DNA of 64,000 bases, taken from NCBI RefSeq assembly GCF_029227915.1, contig NC_079884.1, forward strand, positions 29,328,001 to 29,392,000. Reading direction: 5' to 3'. Below the pieces are notes generated by a model. That model saw only the letters and a program-made list of their open reading frames with translations, searched no databases and was not told the origin of the DNA. The translations under genes were made by a program, and so were the position numbers. The stretch is from Hydractinia symbiolongicarpus (taxonomy: Eukaryota > Cnidaria > Hydrozoa > Anthoathecata > Hydractiniidae). Positions 24,430-37,393 of this stretch are shown in pieces (the first letter of the stretch is position 1; every line of letters begins with the position of its first letter).

Positions 24430-25238
24430 GGGCGCTGTGGTGGCGCCTTATAAAAAAATTAAGATAAATAAGTCATTTTTTACTGTGGGACTAATCCTTG
24501 TCGTTAGTTCGCGCTGAAGAAATAGAGTCAGTTTCAAAAACTACATTTCATTGACTTCTTGGCGGTATCAATCCATTTGAATTACAACGGTTGCGTCACA
24601 TATTCGTACCAACATGTATTTAGTGATATCTTTCCGATATTACTAAGTTATATCGCTTTTAACAGTGAAACGATTGACTGTGGAACTTAATTGAACTAAC
24701 TTTGGACTGTGACCTTATAAATGTCATAAGTGAGCCAACTGGACTCCAAGAAATAACATTCTTCTTAATTTGACATGATTGCCGAAACTCAGCGATTACA
24801 CTGGCCGCTGTGGTAGCGCTTTATTTAAAAATTAAGATAAATAAGTTATTTTTTGCAGTGGGACCAATCCTTGCCGTTAGCACGCGCTGAACAAATAGGA
24901 ACAGTTTCAAAGACTACATTTCATTGACTTTCTAGCGGTTTAAATCCGTTTGAGTTACAACCGTTGCGTCACATATTCGTACCAACATGTATTTAGCGAT
25001 AGTATTCGGATATTCCTAGGTTGCATCGCTTTTAACAGTGAAACGATTGACTGTGGGACTTAATTGAACTGATTTTGGACTTTGTCCTTATAAATGGGAT
25101 GATTGAGCTAGTTTGACTAAAAGAAATAACATTCTTCATAATTTGACATGATTGCTGGAACTCAGCGATTACACTGGGCGCTGTTGTAGCGCTTTATTAA
25201 AAAATTAAGATAAATAAGTCATTTTTTACTGTGGGACC
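24430..25238 (+). repeat. Copy of the 18.85-19.67 kb segment
   Basis: Subtype markers match the earlier segment at a constant spacing of 5575 bp (GTCATAAG 19148/24723; GATGATTGAG 19523/25098). After this segment the correspondence shifts by 373 bp because of the doublet described next. The small open frame at 19886 has its counterpart at 25834, a spacing of 5575 plus 373. Confidence 0.78.
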
Positions 25239-25611
25239 AATCCTAGCCGTTAGTTCGCGCTGAAGAAATAGAGACAGTTTCAAAGACTACATTTCATTGA
25301 CTTTCTAGCGGTTTAAATCCGTTTGAGTTACAACCGTTGCGTCACATATTCGTACCAACATGTATTTAGCGATAGTATTCGGATATTCCTAGGTTGCATC
25401 GCTTTTAACAGTGAAACGATTGACTGTGGGACTTAATTGAACTGATTTTGGACTTTGTCCTTATAAATGGGATGATTGAGCTAGTTTGACTAAAAGAAAT
25501 AACATTCTTCATAATTTGACATGATTGCTGGAACTCAGCGATTACACTGGGCGCTGTTGTAGCGCTTTATTAAAAAATTAAGATAAATAAGTCATTTTTT
25601 ACTGTGGGACC
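24866..25611 (+). repeat. Single-monomer tandem doublet (373 + 373 bp)
   Basis: Monomers 24866-25238 and 25239-25611 are almost identical in their last 340 bp. Both contain TTCAAAGACTAC, ACAACCGTTGCG, GGATGATTGAGCTAG and GCTGTTGTAGCGC. They differ near the start (CTTGCCGTTAGCACGCG against CTAGCCGTTAGTTCGCG). Elsewhere adjacent monomers belong to different subtypes, so this is a local duplication by one unit. Confidence 0.85.
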
Positions 25612-28383
25612 AATCCTAGCCGTTAGTTCGCGCTGAAGAAATAGAGACAGTTTCAAAAATTACATTTCATTGACTTTCTAACGGTGTGAAACCGGTTGAT
25701 TTACAACGGTTGCGTCACATGTTCGTACCAACATGTATTTAGTGATTTTTTTCCGATATTACTAAGTTGTATCGCTTTTAACAGTGAAACGATTGACTGT
25801 GTGACTTAATTGAACTGATTCTGGACTGTGACCTTATAAATGCAATAAATGAGCCAATTGGACTCCAAGGAATAACATTCTTCTTAATTCGACATGATTG
25901 CTGGAATTCAGCGAGTACACTAGGCTCTGTGGTAGCGCTTTATTTAAAAATTTAGATAAGTAAATCTTTTTTACTGTCGGACTAATCCTGGCCGTTATCG
26001 TGCGCTGAAGAAATAGAGACAGTTTCAAAAACTACATTTCATTGACTTTCTAACGGTGTCAATCCGTTTTAGTTACAACGGTTGCGTCACATATTCGTAC
26101 CAACATGTATTTAGTGATATCTTTCCGATATTACTAAGTTATATCGCTTTTAACAGTGAAACGATTGACTGTGGAACTTAATTGAACTAACTTTGGACTG
26201 TGACCTTATAAATTTGATAAGTGAGCCAACTGGACTCCAAAAAATAACATTCTTCTTAATTTGACATGATTGCCGAAACTCAGCGATTACACTGGGCGCT
26301 GTGGTAGCGCTTTATTTAAAAATTAAGATAATTAAGTTATTTTTTGCAGTGGCACCAATCCTGGCCAATAGCACGCGCTGAACAAATAGGTACAGTTTCA
26401 AAGACTACATTTCATTGACTTTCTAGCGGTTTAAATCCGTTTGAGTTACAACCGTTGCGTCACATATTCGTACCAACATGTATTTAGCGATGGTATTCGG
26501 ATATTCCTAGGTTGCATCGCTTTTAACAGTGAAACGATTGACTGTGGGACTTAATTGAACTGATTTTGGACTTTGTCCTTATAAATGGGATAAATGAGCT
26601 AGTTTGACTAAAAGAAACAACATTCTTCATAATTTGACATGATTGCTGGAACTCAGCGATTACACTGGGCGCTGTGGTAGCGCTTTATTAAAAAGTTAAG
26701 ATAAATAAGTCATTTTTTACTGTGGGACCAATCCTAGCCGTTAGTTCGCGCTGAAGAAATAGAGACAGTTTCAAAAACTACATTTCATTGACTTTCTAAC
26801 GGTGTCAAACCGGTTGAGTTACAACGGTTGCGTCACATGTTCGTACCAACATGTATTTAGTGATTTTTTTCCGATATTACTAAGTTGTATCGCTTTTAAC
26901 AGTGAAACGATTGACTGTGTGACTTAATTGAACTGATTCTGGACTGTGACCTTATAAATGCGATAAATGAGCCAATTGGACTCCAAGGAATAACATTCTT
27001 CTTAATTCGACATGATTGCTGGAATTCAGCGAGTACACTAGGCTCTGTGGTAGCGCTTTATTTAAAAGGTTAGATAAATAAATCTTTTTTTACTGTGGGA
27101 GTAATCCTGGCCGTTATCGTGCGCTGAAGAAATAGAGACAGCTTCAAAAACTACATTTCATTGACTTTCTAACGATGTCAATCCGTTTGAGTTACAACGG
27201 TTGCGTCATATATTCGTACCAACATGTATTTAGTGATTTTTTGCCGATATTACTAAGTTGTATCGCTTTTAACAGTGAAACGATTGACTGTGGGACTTAA
27301 TTGAACTGATTTTGGACTGTGACCTAATAAGTATTATAAGTTAGACAATTGGACTCCAAGAAAAAACATTCTTTTTAATTTAACATGATTGTGGGAACTC
27401 AGTGATTACACTGGGCTCTGTGGTAGCGCTTTATTTAAAAATTAAGATAAATCAGTCATTTTTACTCTGGGACCAATCCTAGCCGTTAGCGAGCGCTGAA
27501 GATATAGAGACAGTTTCAAAAACTCCATTTCATTGACTTTCTAACAGTGTCAATCCGTTTGAGTTACAACGGTTGCGTCACATATTCGTACCAACATGTA
27601 TTTAGCGATTTTTTGCCGATATTACTAAGTTTTATCGCTTTTAACAGTGAAACGATTGACTGTGGGACTTAATTGAACTGATTTTGGACTGTGACCTTGT
27701 AAGTATTATAAGTTAGACAATTGGACTCCAAGAAATAACATTCTTTTTAATTTAACATGATTGTGGGAACTCAGTGATTACACTGGGCTCTGTGGTAGCG
27801 CTTTATTTAAAAATTAAGATAAATTAGTCATTTTTACTGTGGGACCAATCCTAGCCGTTAGCGAGCGCTGAAGATATAGAGACAGTTTCAAAAACTCCAT
27901 TTCATTGACTTTCTAACAGTGTCAATCCGTTTGAGTTACAACGGTTGCGTCATATATTCGTACCAACATGTATTTAGCGATAGTATTCGGATATTACTAG
28001 GTTGCATCGCTTTTAACAGTGAAACGTTTGACTGTGGGACTTAATTGAACTGACTTTGGACTTTGACCTTATAAATGTGATAAATGAGACAGTTTGACTA
28101 CAAGAAATAACATTCTTATTAATCTGAAATAATTGCTGGAACTCAGCGATTACACTGGGCGCTGCGGTAGCGTTTTATTTAAAAATTAGGATAAATAAGT
28201 CTTTTTTTACTGTGGGACCAATCCTGGCCGTTAGCACGCGCTGAACAAATAGGAACAGTTTCAAAGACTACATTTGATTGACTTTCTAGCGGTTTAAATC
28301 CGTTTGAGTTACAACCGTTGCGTCACATATTCGTACCAACATGTATTTAGCGATAGTATTCGGATATTCCTAGGTTGTATTGC

Positions 28384-28400
28384 TTTTAATAATTTAATTG
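28384..28400 (+). other. Rewritten conserved box (copy 1)
   Basis: The normally conserved TTTTAACAGTGAAACGATTG is replaced by TTTTAATAATTTAATTG, and the preceding GCATCGC is GTATTGC. The surrounding monomer is otherwise typical of the ACAACCGTTGCG subtype. Confidence 0.85.
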
Positions 28401-28803
28401 ACTGTGGGACTTAATTGAACTGATTTTGGACTTTGTCCTGATAAATGGGATAAATGAGCCAGTTTGACTAAAAGAAATAACATTCTTCATAATTTGACAT
28501 GATTGCTGGAACTCAGCGATTACACTGGGCGCTGTGGTAGCGCTTCATTTAAAAATTTAGATAAATGAGTCATCATTTACTGTGGGACCAACCCTAGCCG
28601 TTATCGCGCGCTGAAAAAATAGCGACAGATTCAAAAACTACATTTCACTGACTTTCTAACGGTGTCAGTCCGTTTGAGTTACAACGGTTGGGGGACATAT
28701 TCGTACCAACATGTATTTAGCGATATTTTTCTGATATTACTAGGTTGCATCTCTTTTAACAGTGAAACGTTTGAATGTGGGACTTAATTGAACTGACTTT
28801 GGA

Positions 28804-28857
28804 CTTTGACCTTATAAATGTGATAAATGACTTTGACCTTATAAATGTGATAAATGA
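28804..28857 (+). other. 27-bp tandem duplication (copy 1)
   Basis: A 27-base stretch, starting CTTTGACCTTATAAATG and ending GATAAATGA, is present twice in direct succession (28804-28830 and 28831-28857). It doubles the TATAAA-like element of the monomer. No base differs between the two halves. The host monomer is the subtype with GGTTGGGGGACATATTCG upstream. Confidence 0.92.
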
Positions 28858-29369
28858 GACAGTTTGACTACAAGAAATAACATTTCTTATTAATCTGACA
28901 TAATTGCTGGAACTCAGCGATTACACTGGGCGCTGCGGTAGCGTTTTATTTAAAAATTAGGATAAATAAGTCTTTTTTTACTGTGGGACCAATCCTGGCG
29001 GTTAGCACGCGCTGAACAAATAGGAACAGTTTCAAAGACTACATTTCATTGACTTTCTAGCTGTTTAAGTCCGTTTGAGTTACAACCGTTGCGTCACATA
29101 TTCGTACCAACATGTATTTAGCGATAGTATTCGGATATTCCTAGGTTGCATCGCTTTTAACAGTGAAACGATTGACTGTGGGACTTAATTGAATGGATTT
29201 TGGACTTTGTCCTGATAAATGGGATAAATGAGCCAGCTTGACTAAAAGAAATAACATTCTTCATAATTTGACATGATTGCTGGAACTCAGCGATTACACT
29301 GGGCGCTGTGGTAGCGCTTTATTAAAAAATTAAGATAAATAAGTCATTTTTTACTGTGGGAGTAATCCT

Positions 29370-31761
29370 TGCCGTTAGTTCGCGCTGAAGAAATAGAGAC
29401 AGTTTCAAAAATTACATTTCATTGACTTTCTAACGGTGTGAAACCGGTTGATTTACAACGGTTGCGTCACATGTTCGTACCAACATGTATTTAGTGATTT
29501 TTTTCCGATATTACTAAGTTGTATCGCTTTTAACAGTGAAACGATTGACTGTGTGACTTAATTGAACTGATTCTGGACTGTGACCTTATAAATGCAATAA
29601 ATGAGCCAATTGGACTCCAAGGAATAACATTCTTCTTAATTCGACATGATTGCTGGAATTCAGCGAGTACACTAGGCTCTGTGGTAGCGCTTTATTTAAA
29701 AATTTAGATAAGTAAATCTTTTTTACTGTCGGACTAATCCTGGCCGTTATCGTGCGCTGAAGAAATAGAGACAGTTTCAAAAACTACATTTCATTGACTT
29801 TCTAACGGTGTCAATCCGTTTTAGTTACAACGGTTGCGTCACATATTCGTACCAACATGTATTTAGTGATATCTTTCCGATATTACTAAGTTATATCGCT
29901 TTTAACAGTGAAACGATTGACTGTGGAACTTAATTGAACTAACTTTGGACTGTGACCTTATAAATTTGATAAGTGAGCCAACTGGACTCCAAAAAATAAC
30001 ATTCTTCTTAATTTGACATGATTGCCGAAACTCAGCGATTACACTGGGCGCTGTGGTAGCGCTTTATTTAAAAATTAAGATAATTAAGTTATTTTTTGCA
30101 GTGGCACCAATCCTGGCCAATAGCACGCGCTGAACAAATAGGTACAGTTTCAAAGACTACATTTCATTGACTTTCTAGCGGTTTAAATCCGTTTGAGTTA
30201 CAACCGTTGCGTCACATATTCGTACCAACATGTATTTAGCGATGGTATTCGGATATTCCTAGGTTGCATCGCTTTTAACAGTGAAACGATTGACTGTGGG
30301 ACTTAATTGAACTGATTTTGGACTTTGTCCTTATAAATGGGATAAATGAGCTAGTTTGACTAAAAGAAACAACATTCTTCATAATTTGACATGATTGCTG
30401 GAACTCAGCGATTACACTGGGCGCTGTGGTAGCGCTTTATTAAAAAGTTAAGATAAATAAGTCATTTTTTACTGTGGGACCAATCCTAGCCGTTAGTTCG
30501 CGCTGAAGAAATAGAGACAGTTTCAAAAACTACATTTCATTGACTTTCTAACGGTGTCAAACCGGTTGAGTTACAACGGTTGCGTCACATGTTCGTACCA
30601 ACATGTATTTAGTGATTTTTTTCCGATATTACTAAGTTGTATCGCTTTTAACAGTGAAACGATTGACTGTGGGACTTAATTGAATGGATTTTGGACTTTG
30701 TCCTGATAAATGGGATAAATGAGCCAGCTTGACTAAAAGAAATAACATTCTTCATAATTTGACATGATTGCTGGAACTCAGCGATTACACTGGGCGCTGT
30801 GGTAGCGCGTTATTAAAAAATTAAGATAAATAAGTCATTTTTTACTGTGGGAGTAATCCTTGCCGTTAGTTCGCGCTGAAGAAACAGAGACAGTCTCAAA
30901 AACTACATTTCATTGACTTCTTGGCGGTATCAATCCATTTGAATTACAACGGTTGCGTCACATATTCGTACCAACATGTATTTAGTGATATCTTTCCGAT
31001 ATTACTAAGTTATATCGCTTTTAACAGTGAAACGATTGACTGAGACAGTTTCAAAAACTCCATTTCATTGACTTTCTAACAGTGTCAATCCGTTTGAGTT
31101 ACAACGGTTGCGTCATATATTCGTACCAACATGTATTTAGCGATAGTATTCGGATATTACTAGGTTGCATCGCTTTTAACAGTGAAACGTTTGACTGTGG
31201 GACTTAATTGAACTGACTTTGGACTTTGACCTTATAAATGTGAGAAATGAGACAGTTTGACTACAAGAAATAACATTCTTATTAATCTGACATAATTGCT
31301 GGAACTCAGCGATTACACTGGGCGCTGCGGTAGCGTTTTATTTAAAAATTAGGATAAATAAGTCTTTTTTTACTGTGGGACCAATCCTGGCCGTTAGCAC
31401 GCGCTGAACAAATAGGAACAGTTTCAAAGACTACATTTCATTGACTTTCTAGCGGTTTAAATCCGTTTGAGTTACAACCGTTGCGTCACATATTCGTACC
31501 AACATGTATTTAGCGATAGTATTCGGATATTCCTAGATTGCATCGCTTTTAACAGTGAAACGATTGACTGTGGGACTTAATTGAACTGATTTTGGACTTT
31601 GTCCTTATAAATGGGATGATTGAGCTAGTTTGACTAAAAGAAATAACATTCTTCATAATTTGACATGATTGCTGGAACTCAGCGATTACACTGGGCGCTG
31701 TTGTAGCGCTTTATTAAAAAATTAAGATAAATAAGTCATTTTTTACTGTGGGACCAATCCT
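29370..31761 (+). repeat. 2392-bp higher-order unit, copy 1
   Basis: The small open frame at 29586 and the half-monomer deletion at 31039 recur exactly 2392 bp to the right (31978 and 33431). The period equals seven monomers minus about 215 bp. Differences from copy 2 are few, for example GTAGCGCGTTATT (about 30803) against GTAGCGCTTTATT, and CCTAGATTGC (31533) against CCTAGGTTGC. Confidence 0.88.
31036..31047 (+). other. ~215-bp deletion junction (copy 1)
   Basis: GATTGACTGAGACAGTTTC joins the ACTG of the mid-monomer ACTGTGGGAC directly to GAGACAGTTT near the start of the next monomer. The second half of one monomer and the first ~32 bp of the next are missing. The join uses at most one or two shared bases. 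Confidence 0.88.
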
Positions 31762-34153
31762 AGCCGTTAGTTCGCGCTGAAGAAATAGAGACAGTTTCAA
31801 AAATTACATTTCATTGACTTTCTAACGGTGTGAAACCGGTTGATTTACAACGGTTGCGTCACATGTTCGTACCAACATGTATTTAGTGATTTTTTTCCGA
31901 TATTACTAAGTTGTATCGCTTTTAACAGTGAAACGATTGACTGTGTGACTTAATTGAACTGATTCTGGACTGTGACCTTATAAATGCAATAAATGAGCCA
32001 ATTGGACTCCAAGGAATAACATTCTTCTTAATTCGACATGATTGCTGGAATTCAGCGAGTACACTAGGCTCTGTGGTAGCGCTTTATTTAAAAATTTAGA
32101 TAAGTAAATCTTTTTTACTGTCGGACTAATCCTGGCCGTTATCGTGCGCTGAAGAAATAGAGACAGTTTCAAAAACTACATTTCATTGACTTTCTAACGG
32201 TGTCAATCCGTTTTAGTTACAACGGTTGCGTCACATATTCGTACCAACATGTATTTAGTGATATCTTTCCGATATTACTAAGTTATATCGCTTTTAACAG
32301 TGAAACGATTGACTGTGGAACTTAATTGAACTAACTTTGGACTGTGACCTTATAAATTTGATAAGTGAGCCAACTGGACTCCAAAAAATAACATTCTTCT
32401 TAATTTGACATGATTGCCGAAACTCAGCGATTACACTGGGCGCTGTGGTAGCGCTTTATTTAAAAATTAAGATAATTAAGTTATTTTTTGCAGTGGCACC
32501 AATCCTGGCCAATAGCACGCGCTGAACAAATAGGTACAGTTTCAAAGACTACATTTCATTGACTTTCTAGCGGTTTAAATCCGTTTGAGTTACAACCGTT
32601 GCGTCACATATTCGTACCAACATGTATTTAGCGATGGTATTCGGATATTCCTAGGTTGCATCGCTTTTAACAGTGAAACGATTGACTGTGGGACTTAATT
32701 GAACTGATTTTGGACTTTGTCCTTATAAATGGGATAAATGAGCTAGTTTGACTAAAAGAAACAACATTCTTCATAATTTGACATGATTGCTGGAACTCAG
32801 CGATTACACTGGGCGCTGTGGTAGCGCTTTATTAAAAAGTTAAGATAAATAAGTCATTTTTTACTGTGGGACCAATCCTAGCCGTTAGTTCGCGCTGAAG
32901 AAATAGAGACAGTTTCAAAAACTACATTTCATTGACTTTCTAACGGTGTCAAACCGGTTGAGTTACAACGGTTGCGTCACATGTTCGTACCAACATGTAT
33001 TTAGTGATTTTTTTCCGATATTACTAAGTTGTATCGCTTTTAACAGTGAAACGATTGACTGTGGGACTTAATTGAATGGATTTTGGACTTTGTCCTGATA
33101 AATGGGATAAATGAGCCAGCTTGACTAAAAGAAATAACATTCTTCATAATTTGACATGATTGCTGGAACTCAGCGATTACACTGGGCGCTGTGGTAGCGC
33201 TTTATTAAAAAATTAAGATAAATAAGTCATTTTTTACTGTGGGAGTAATCCTTGCCGTTAGTTCGCGCTGAAGAAACAGAGACAGTCTCAAAAACTACAT
33301 TTCATTGACTTCTTGGCGGTATCAATCCATTTGAATTACAACGGTTGCGTCACATATTCGTACCAACATGTATTTAGTGATATCTTTCCGATATTACTAA
33401 GTTATATCGCTTTTAACAGTGAAACGATTGACTGAGACAGTTTCAAAAACTCCATTTCATTGACTTTCTAACAGTGTCAATCCGTTTGAGTTACAACGGT
33501 TGCGTCATATATTCGTACCAACATGTATTTAGCGATAGTATTCGGATATTACTAGGTTGCATCGCTTTTAACAGTGAAACGTTTGACTGTGGGACTTAAT
33601 TGAACTGACTTTGGACTTTGACCTTATAAATGTGAGAAATGAGACAGTTTGACTACAAGAAATAACATTCTTATTAATCTGACATAATTGCTGGAACTCA
33701 GCGATTACACTGGGCGCTGCGGTAGCGTTTTATTTAAAAATTAGGATAAATAAGTCTTTTTTTACTGTGGGACCAATCCTGGCCGTTAGCACGCGCTGAA
33801 CAAATAGGAACAGTTTCAAAGACTACATTTCATTGACTTTCTAGCGGTTTAAATCCGTTTGAGTTACAACCGTTGCGTCACATATTCGTACCAACATGTA
33901 TTTAGCGATAGTATTCGGATATTCCTAGGTTGCATCGCTTTTAACAGTGAAACGATTGACTGTGGGACTTAATTGAACTGATTTTGGACTTTGTCCTTAT
34001 AAATGGGATGATTGAGCTAGTTTGACTAAAAGAAATAACATTCTTCATAATTTGACATGATTGCTGGAACTCAGCGATTACACTGGGCGCTGTTGTAGCG
34101 CTTTATTAAAAAATTAAGATAAATAAGTCATTTTTTACTGTGGGACCAATCCT
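31762..34153 (+). repeat. 2392-bp higher-order unit, copy 2
   Basis: This is a near-perfect tandem neighbour of copy 1, including the deletion junction. Its right-hand part (from 33806) is also the start of the second copy of the 4.7-kb segment, so the two periodicities overlap. Confidence 0.88.
33428..33439 (+). other. ~215-bp deletion junction (copy 2)
   Basis: The same breakpoint lies 2392 bp right of the first, in the second seven-monomer unit. Confidence 0.88.
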
Positions 34154-35454
34154 AGCCGTTAGTTCGCGCTGAAGAAATAGAGACAGTTTCAAAAATTACA
34201 TTTCATTGACTTTCTAACGGTGTGAAACCGGTTGATTTACAACGGTTGCGTCACATGTTCGTACCAACATGTATTTAGTGATTTTTTTCCGATATTACTA
34301 AGTTGTATCGCTTTTAACAGTGAAACGATTGACTGTGTGACTTAATTGAACTGATTCTGGACTGTGACCTTATAAATGCAATAAATGAGCCAATTGGACT
34401 CCAAGGAATAACATTCTTCTTAATTCGACATGATTGCTGGAATTCAGCGAGTACACTAGGCTCTGTGGTAGCGCTTTATTTAAAAATTTAGATAAGTAAA
34501 TCTTTTTTACTGTCGGACTAATCCTGGCCGTTATCGTGCGCTGAAGAAATAGAGACAGTTTCAAAAACTACATTTCATTGACTTTCTAACGGTGTCAATC
34601 CGTTTTAGTTACAACGGTTGCGTCACATATTCGTACCAACATGTATTTAGTGATATCTTTCCGATATTACTAAGTTATATCGCTTTTAACAGTGAAACGA
34701 TTGACTGTGGAACTTAATTGAACTAACTTTGGACTGTGACCTTATAAATTTGATAAGTGAGCCAACTGGACTCCAAAAAATAACATTCTTCTTAATTTGA
34801 CATGATTGCCGAAACTCAGCGATTACACTGGGCGCTGTGGTAGCGCTTTATTTAAAAATTAAGATAATTAAGTTATTTTTTGCAGTGGCACCAATCCTGG
34901 CCAATAGCACGCGCTGAACAAATAGGTACAGTTTCAAAGACTACATTTCATTGACTTTCTAGCGGTTTAAATCCGTTTGAGTTACAACCGTTGCGTCACA
35001 TATTCGTACCAACATGTATTTAGCGATGGTATTCGGATATTCCTAGGTTGCATCGCTTTTAACAGTGAAACGATTGACTGTGGGACTTAATTGAACTGAT
35101 TTTGGACTTTGTCCTTATAAATGGGATAAATGAGCTAGTTTGACTAAAAGAAACAACATTCTTCATAATTTGACATGATTGCTGGAACTCAGCGATTACA
35201 CTGGGCGCTGTGGTAGCGCTTTATTAAAAAGTTAAGATAAATAAGTCATTTTTTACTGTGGGACCAATCCTAGCCGTTAGTTCGCGCTGAAGAAATAGAG
35301 ACAGTTTCAAAAACTACATTTCATTGACTTTCTAACGGTGTCAAACCGGTTGAGTTACAACGGTTGCGTCACATGTTCGTACCAACATGTATTTAGTGAT
35401 TTTTTTCCGATATTACTAAGTTGTATCGCTTTTAACAGTGAAACGATTGACTGT
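34154..35454 (+). repeat. 2392-bp higher-order unit, partial copy 3
   Basis: This matches copy 2 for about 1300 bp. It diverges at 35454, where GACTGTGTGACTTAATTG here faces GACTGTGGGACTTAATTG at 33062. From there the sequence follows the 4.7-kb segment (as at 26918) and not the seven-monomer order. Confidence 0.83.
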
Positions 35455-36919
35455 GTGACTTAATTGAACTGATTCTGGACTGTGACCTTATAAATGCGAT
35501 AAATGAGCCAATTGGACTCCAAGGAATAACATTCTTCTTAATTCGACATGATTGCTGGAATTCAGCGAGTACACTAGGCTCTGTGGTAGCGCTTTATTTA
35601 AAAGGTTAGATAAATAAATCTTTTTTTACTGTGGGAGTAATCCTGGCCGTTATCGTGCGCTGAGGAAATAGAGACAGCTTCAAAAACTACATTTCATTGA
35701 CTTTCTAACGATGTCAATCCGTTTGAGTTACAACGGTTGCGTCATATATTCGTACCAACATGTATTTAGTGATTTTTTGCCGATATTACTAAGTTGTATC
35801 GCTTTTAACAGTGAAACGATTGACTGTGGGACTTAATTGAACTGATTTTGGACTGTGACCTAATAAGTATTATAAGTTAGACAATTGGACTCCAAGAAAT
35901 AACATTCTTTTTAATTTAACATGATTGTGGGAACTCAGTGATTACACTGGGCTCTGTGGTAGCGCTTTATTTAAAAATTAAGATAAATCAGTCATTTTTA
36001 CTCTGGGACCAATCCTAGCCGTTAGCGAGCGCTGAAGATATAGAGACAGTTTCAAAAACTCCATTTCATTGACTTTCTAACAGTGTCAATCCGTTTGAGT
36101 TACAACGGTTGCTTCATATATTCGTACCAACATGTATTTAGCGATTTTTTGCCGATATTACTAAGTTGTATCGCTTTTAACAGTGAAACGATAGACTGTG
36201 GGACTTAATTGAACTGATTTTGGACTGTGACCTTGTAAGTATTATAAGTTAGACAATTGGACTCCAAGAAATAACATTCTTTTTAATTTAACATGATTGT
36301 GGGAACTCAGTGATTACACTGGGCTCTGTGGTAGCGCTTTATTTAAAAATTAAGATAAATTAGTCATTTTTACTGTGGGACCAATCCTAGCCGTTAGCGA
36401 GCGCTGAAGATATAGAGACAGTTTCAAAAACTCCATTTCATTGACTTTCTAACAGTGTCAATCCGTTTGAGTTACAACGGTTGCGTCATATATTCGTACC
36501 AACATGTATTTAGCGATAGTATTCGGATATTACTAGGTTGCATCGCTTTTAACAGTGAAACGTTTGACTGTGGGACTTAATTGAACTGACTTTGGACTTT
36601 GACCTTATAAATGTGATAAATGAGACATTTTGACTACAAGAAATAACATTCTTATTAATCTGACATAATTGCTGGAACTCAGCGATTACACTGGGCGCTG
36701 CGGTAGCGTTTTATTTAAAAATTAGGATAAATAAGTCTTTTTTTACTGTGGGACCAATCCTGGCCGTTAGCACGCGCTGAACAAATAGGAACAGTTTCAA
36801 AGACTACATTTGATTGACTTTCTAGCGGTTTAAATCCGTTTGAGTTACAACCGTTGCGTCACATATTCGTACCAACATGTATTTAGCGATAGTATTCGGA
36901 TATTCCTAGGTTGTATTGC

Positions 36920-36936
36920 TTTTAATAATTTAATTG
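36920..36936 (+). other. Rewritten conserved box (copy 2)
   Basis: The same replacement as at 28384, 8536 bp to the right, in the second 4.7-kb segment. Confidence 0.85.
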
Positions 36937-37339
36937 ACTGTGGGACTTAATTGAACTGATTTTGGACTTTGTCGTGATAAATGGGATAAATGAGCCAGTT
37001 TGACTAAAAGAAATAACATTCTTCATAATTTGACATGATTGCTGGAACTCAGCGATTACACTGGGCGCTGTGGTAGCGCTTCATTTAAAAATTTAGATAA
37101 ATGAGTCATCATTTACTGTGGGACCAACCCTAGCCGTTATCGCGCGCTGAAAAAATAGCGACAGATTCAAAAACTACATTTCACTGACTTTCTAACGGTG
37201 TCAGTCCGTTTGAGTTACAACGGTTGGGGGACATATTCGTACCAACATGTATTTAGCGATATTTTTCTGATATTACTAGGTTTCATCTCTTTTAACAGTG
37301 AAACGTTTGAATGTGGGACTTAATTGAACTGACTTTGGA

Positions 37340-37393
37340 CTTTGACCTTATAAATGTGATAAATGACTTTGACCTTATAAATGTGATAAATGA
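37340..37393 (+). other. 27-bp tandem duplication (copy 2)
   Basis: Both 27-base halves are intact (37340-37366 and 37367-37393). It lies 8536 bp right of the 28804 copy, in the same monomer subtype. Confidence 0.92.

Larger units (their letters stand above)
25270..29972 (+). repeat. ~4.7-kb segment, recurs 8536 bp to the right (copy 1)
   Basis: GTAATCCTGG after GTGGGA lies at 27101 and 35637, and the TTTTAATAATTTAATTG box at 28384 and 36920, both 8536 bp apart. The spacing falls to 8535 after 28879, where this copy has CATTTCTTATT against CATTCTTATT. The segment includes a 27-bp duplication at 28804. The left edge is where TTCAAAGACTAC begins to match. The right edge is where TTGATAAGTG faces TTGATAAATG. 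Confidence 0.8.
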
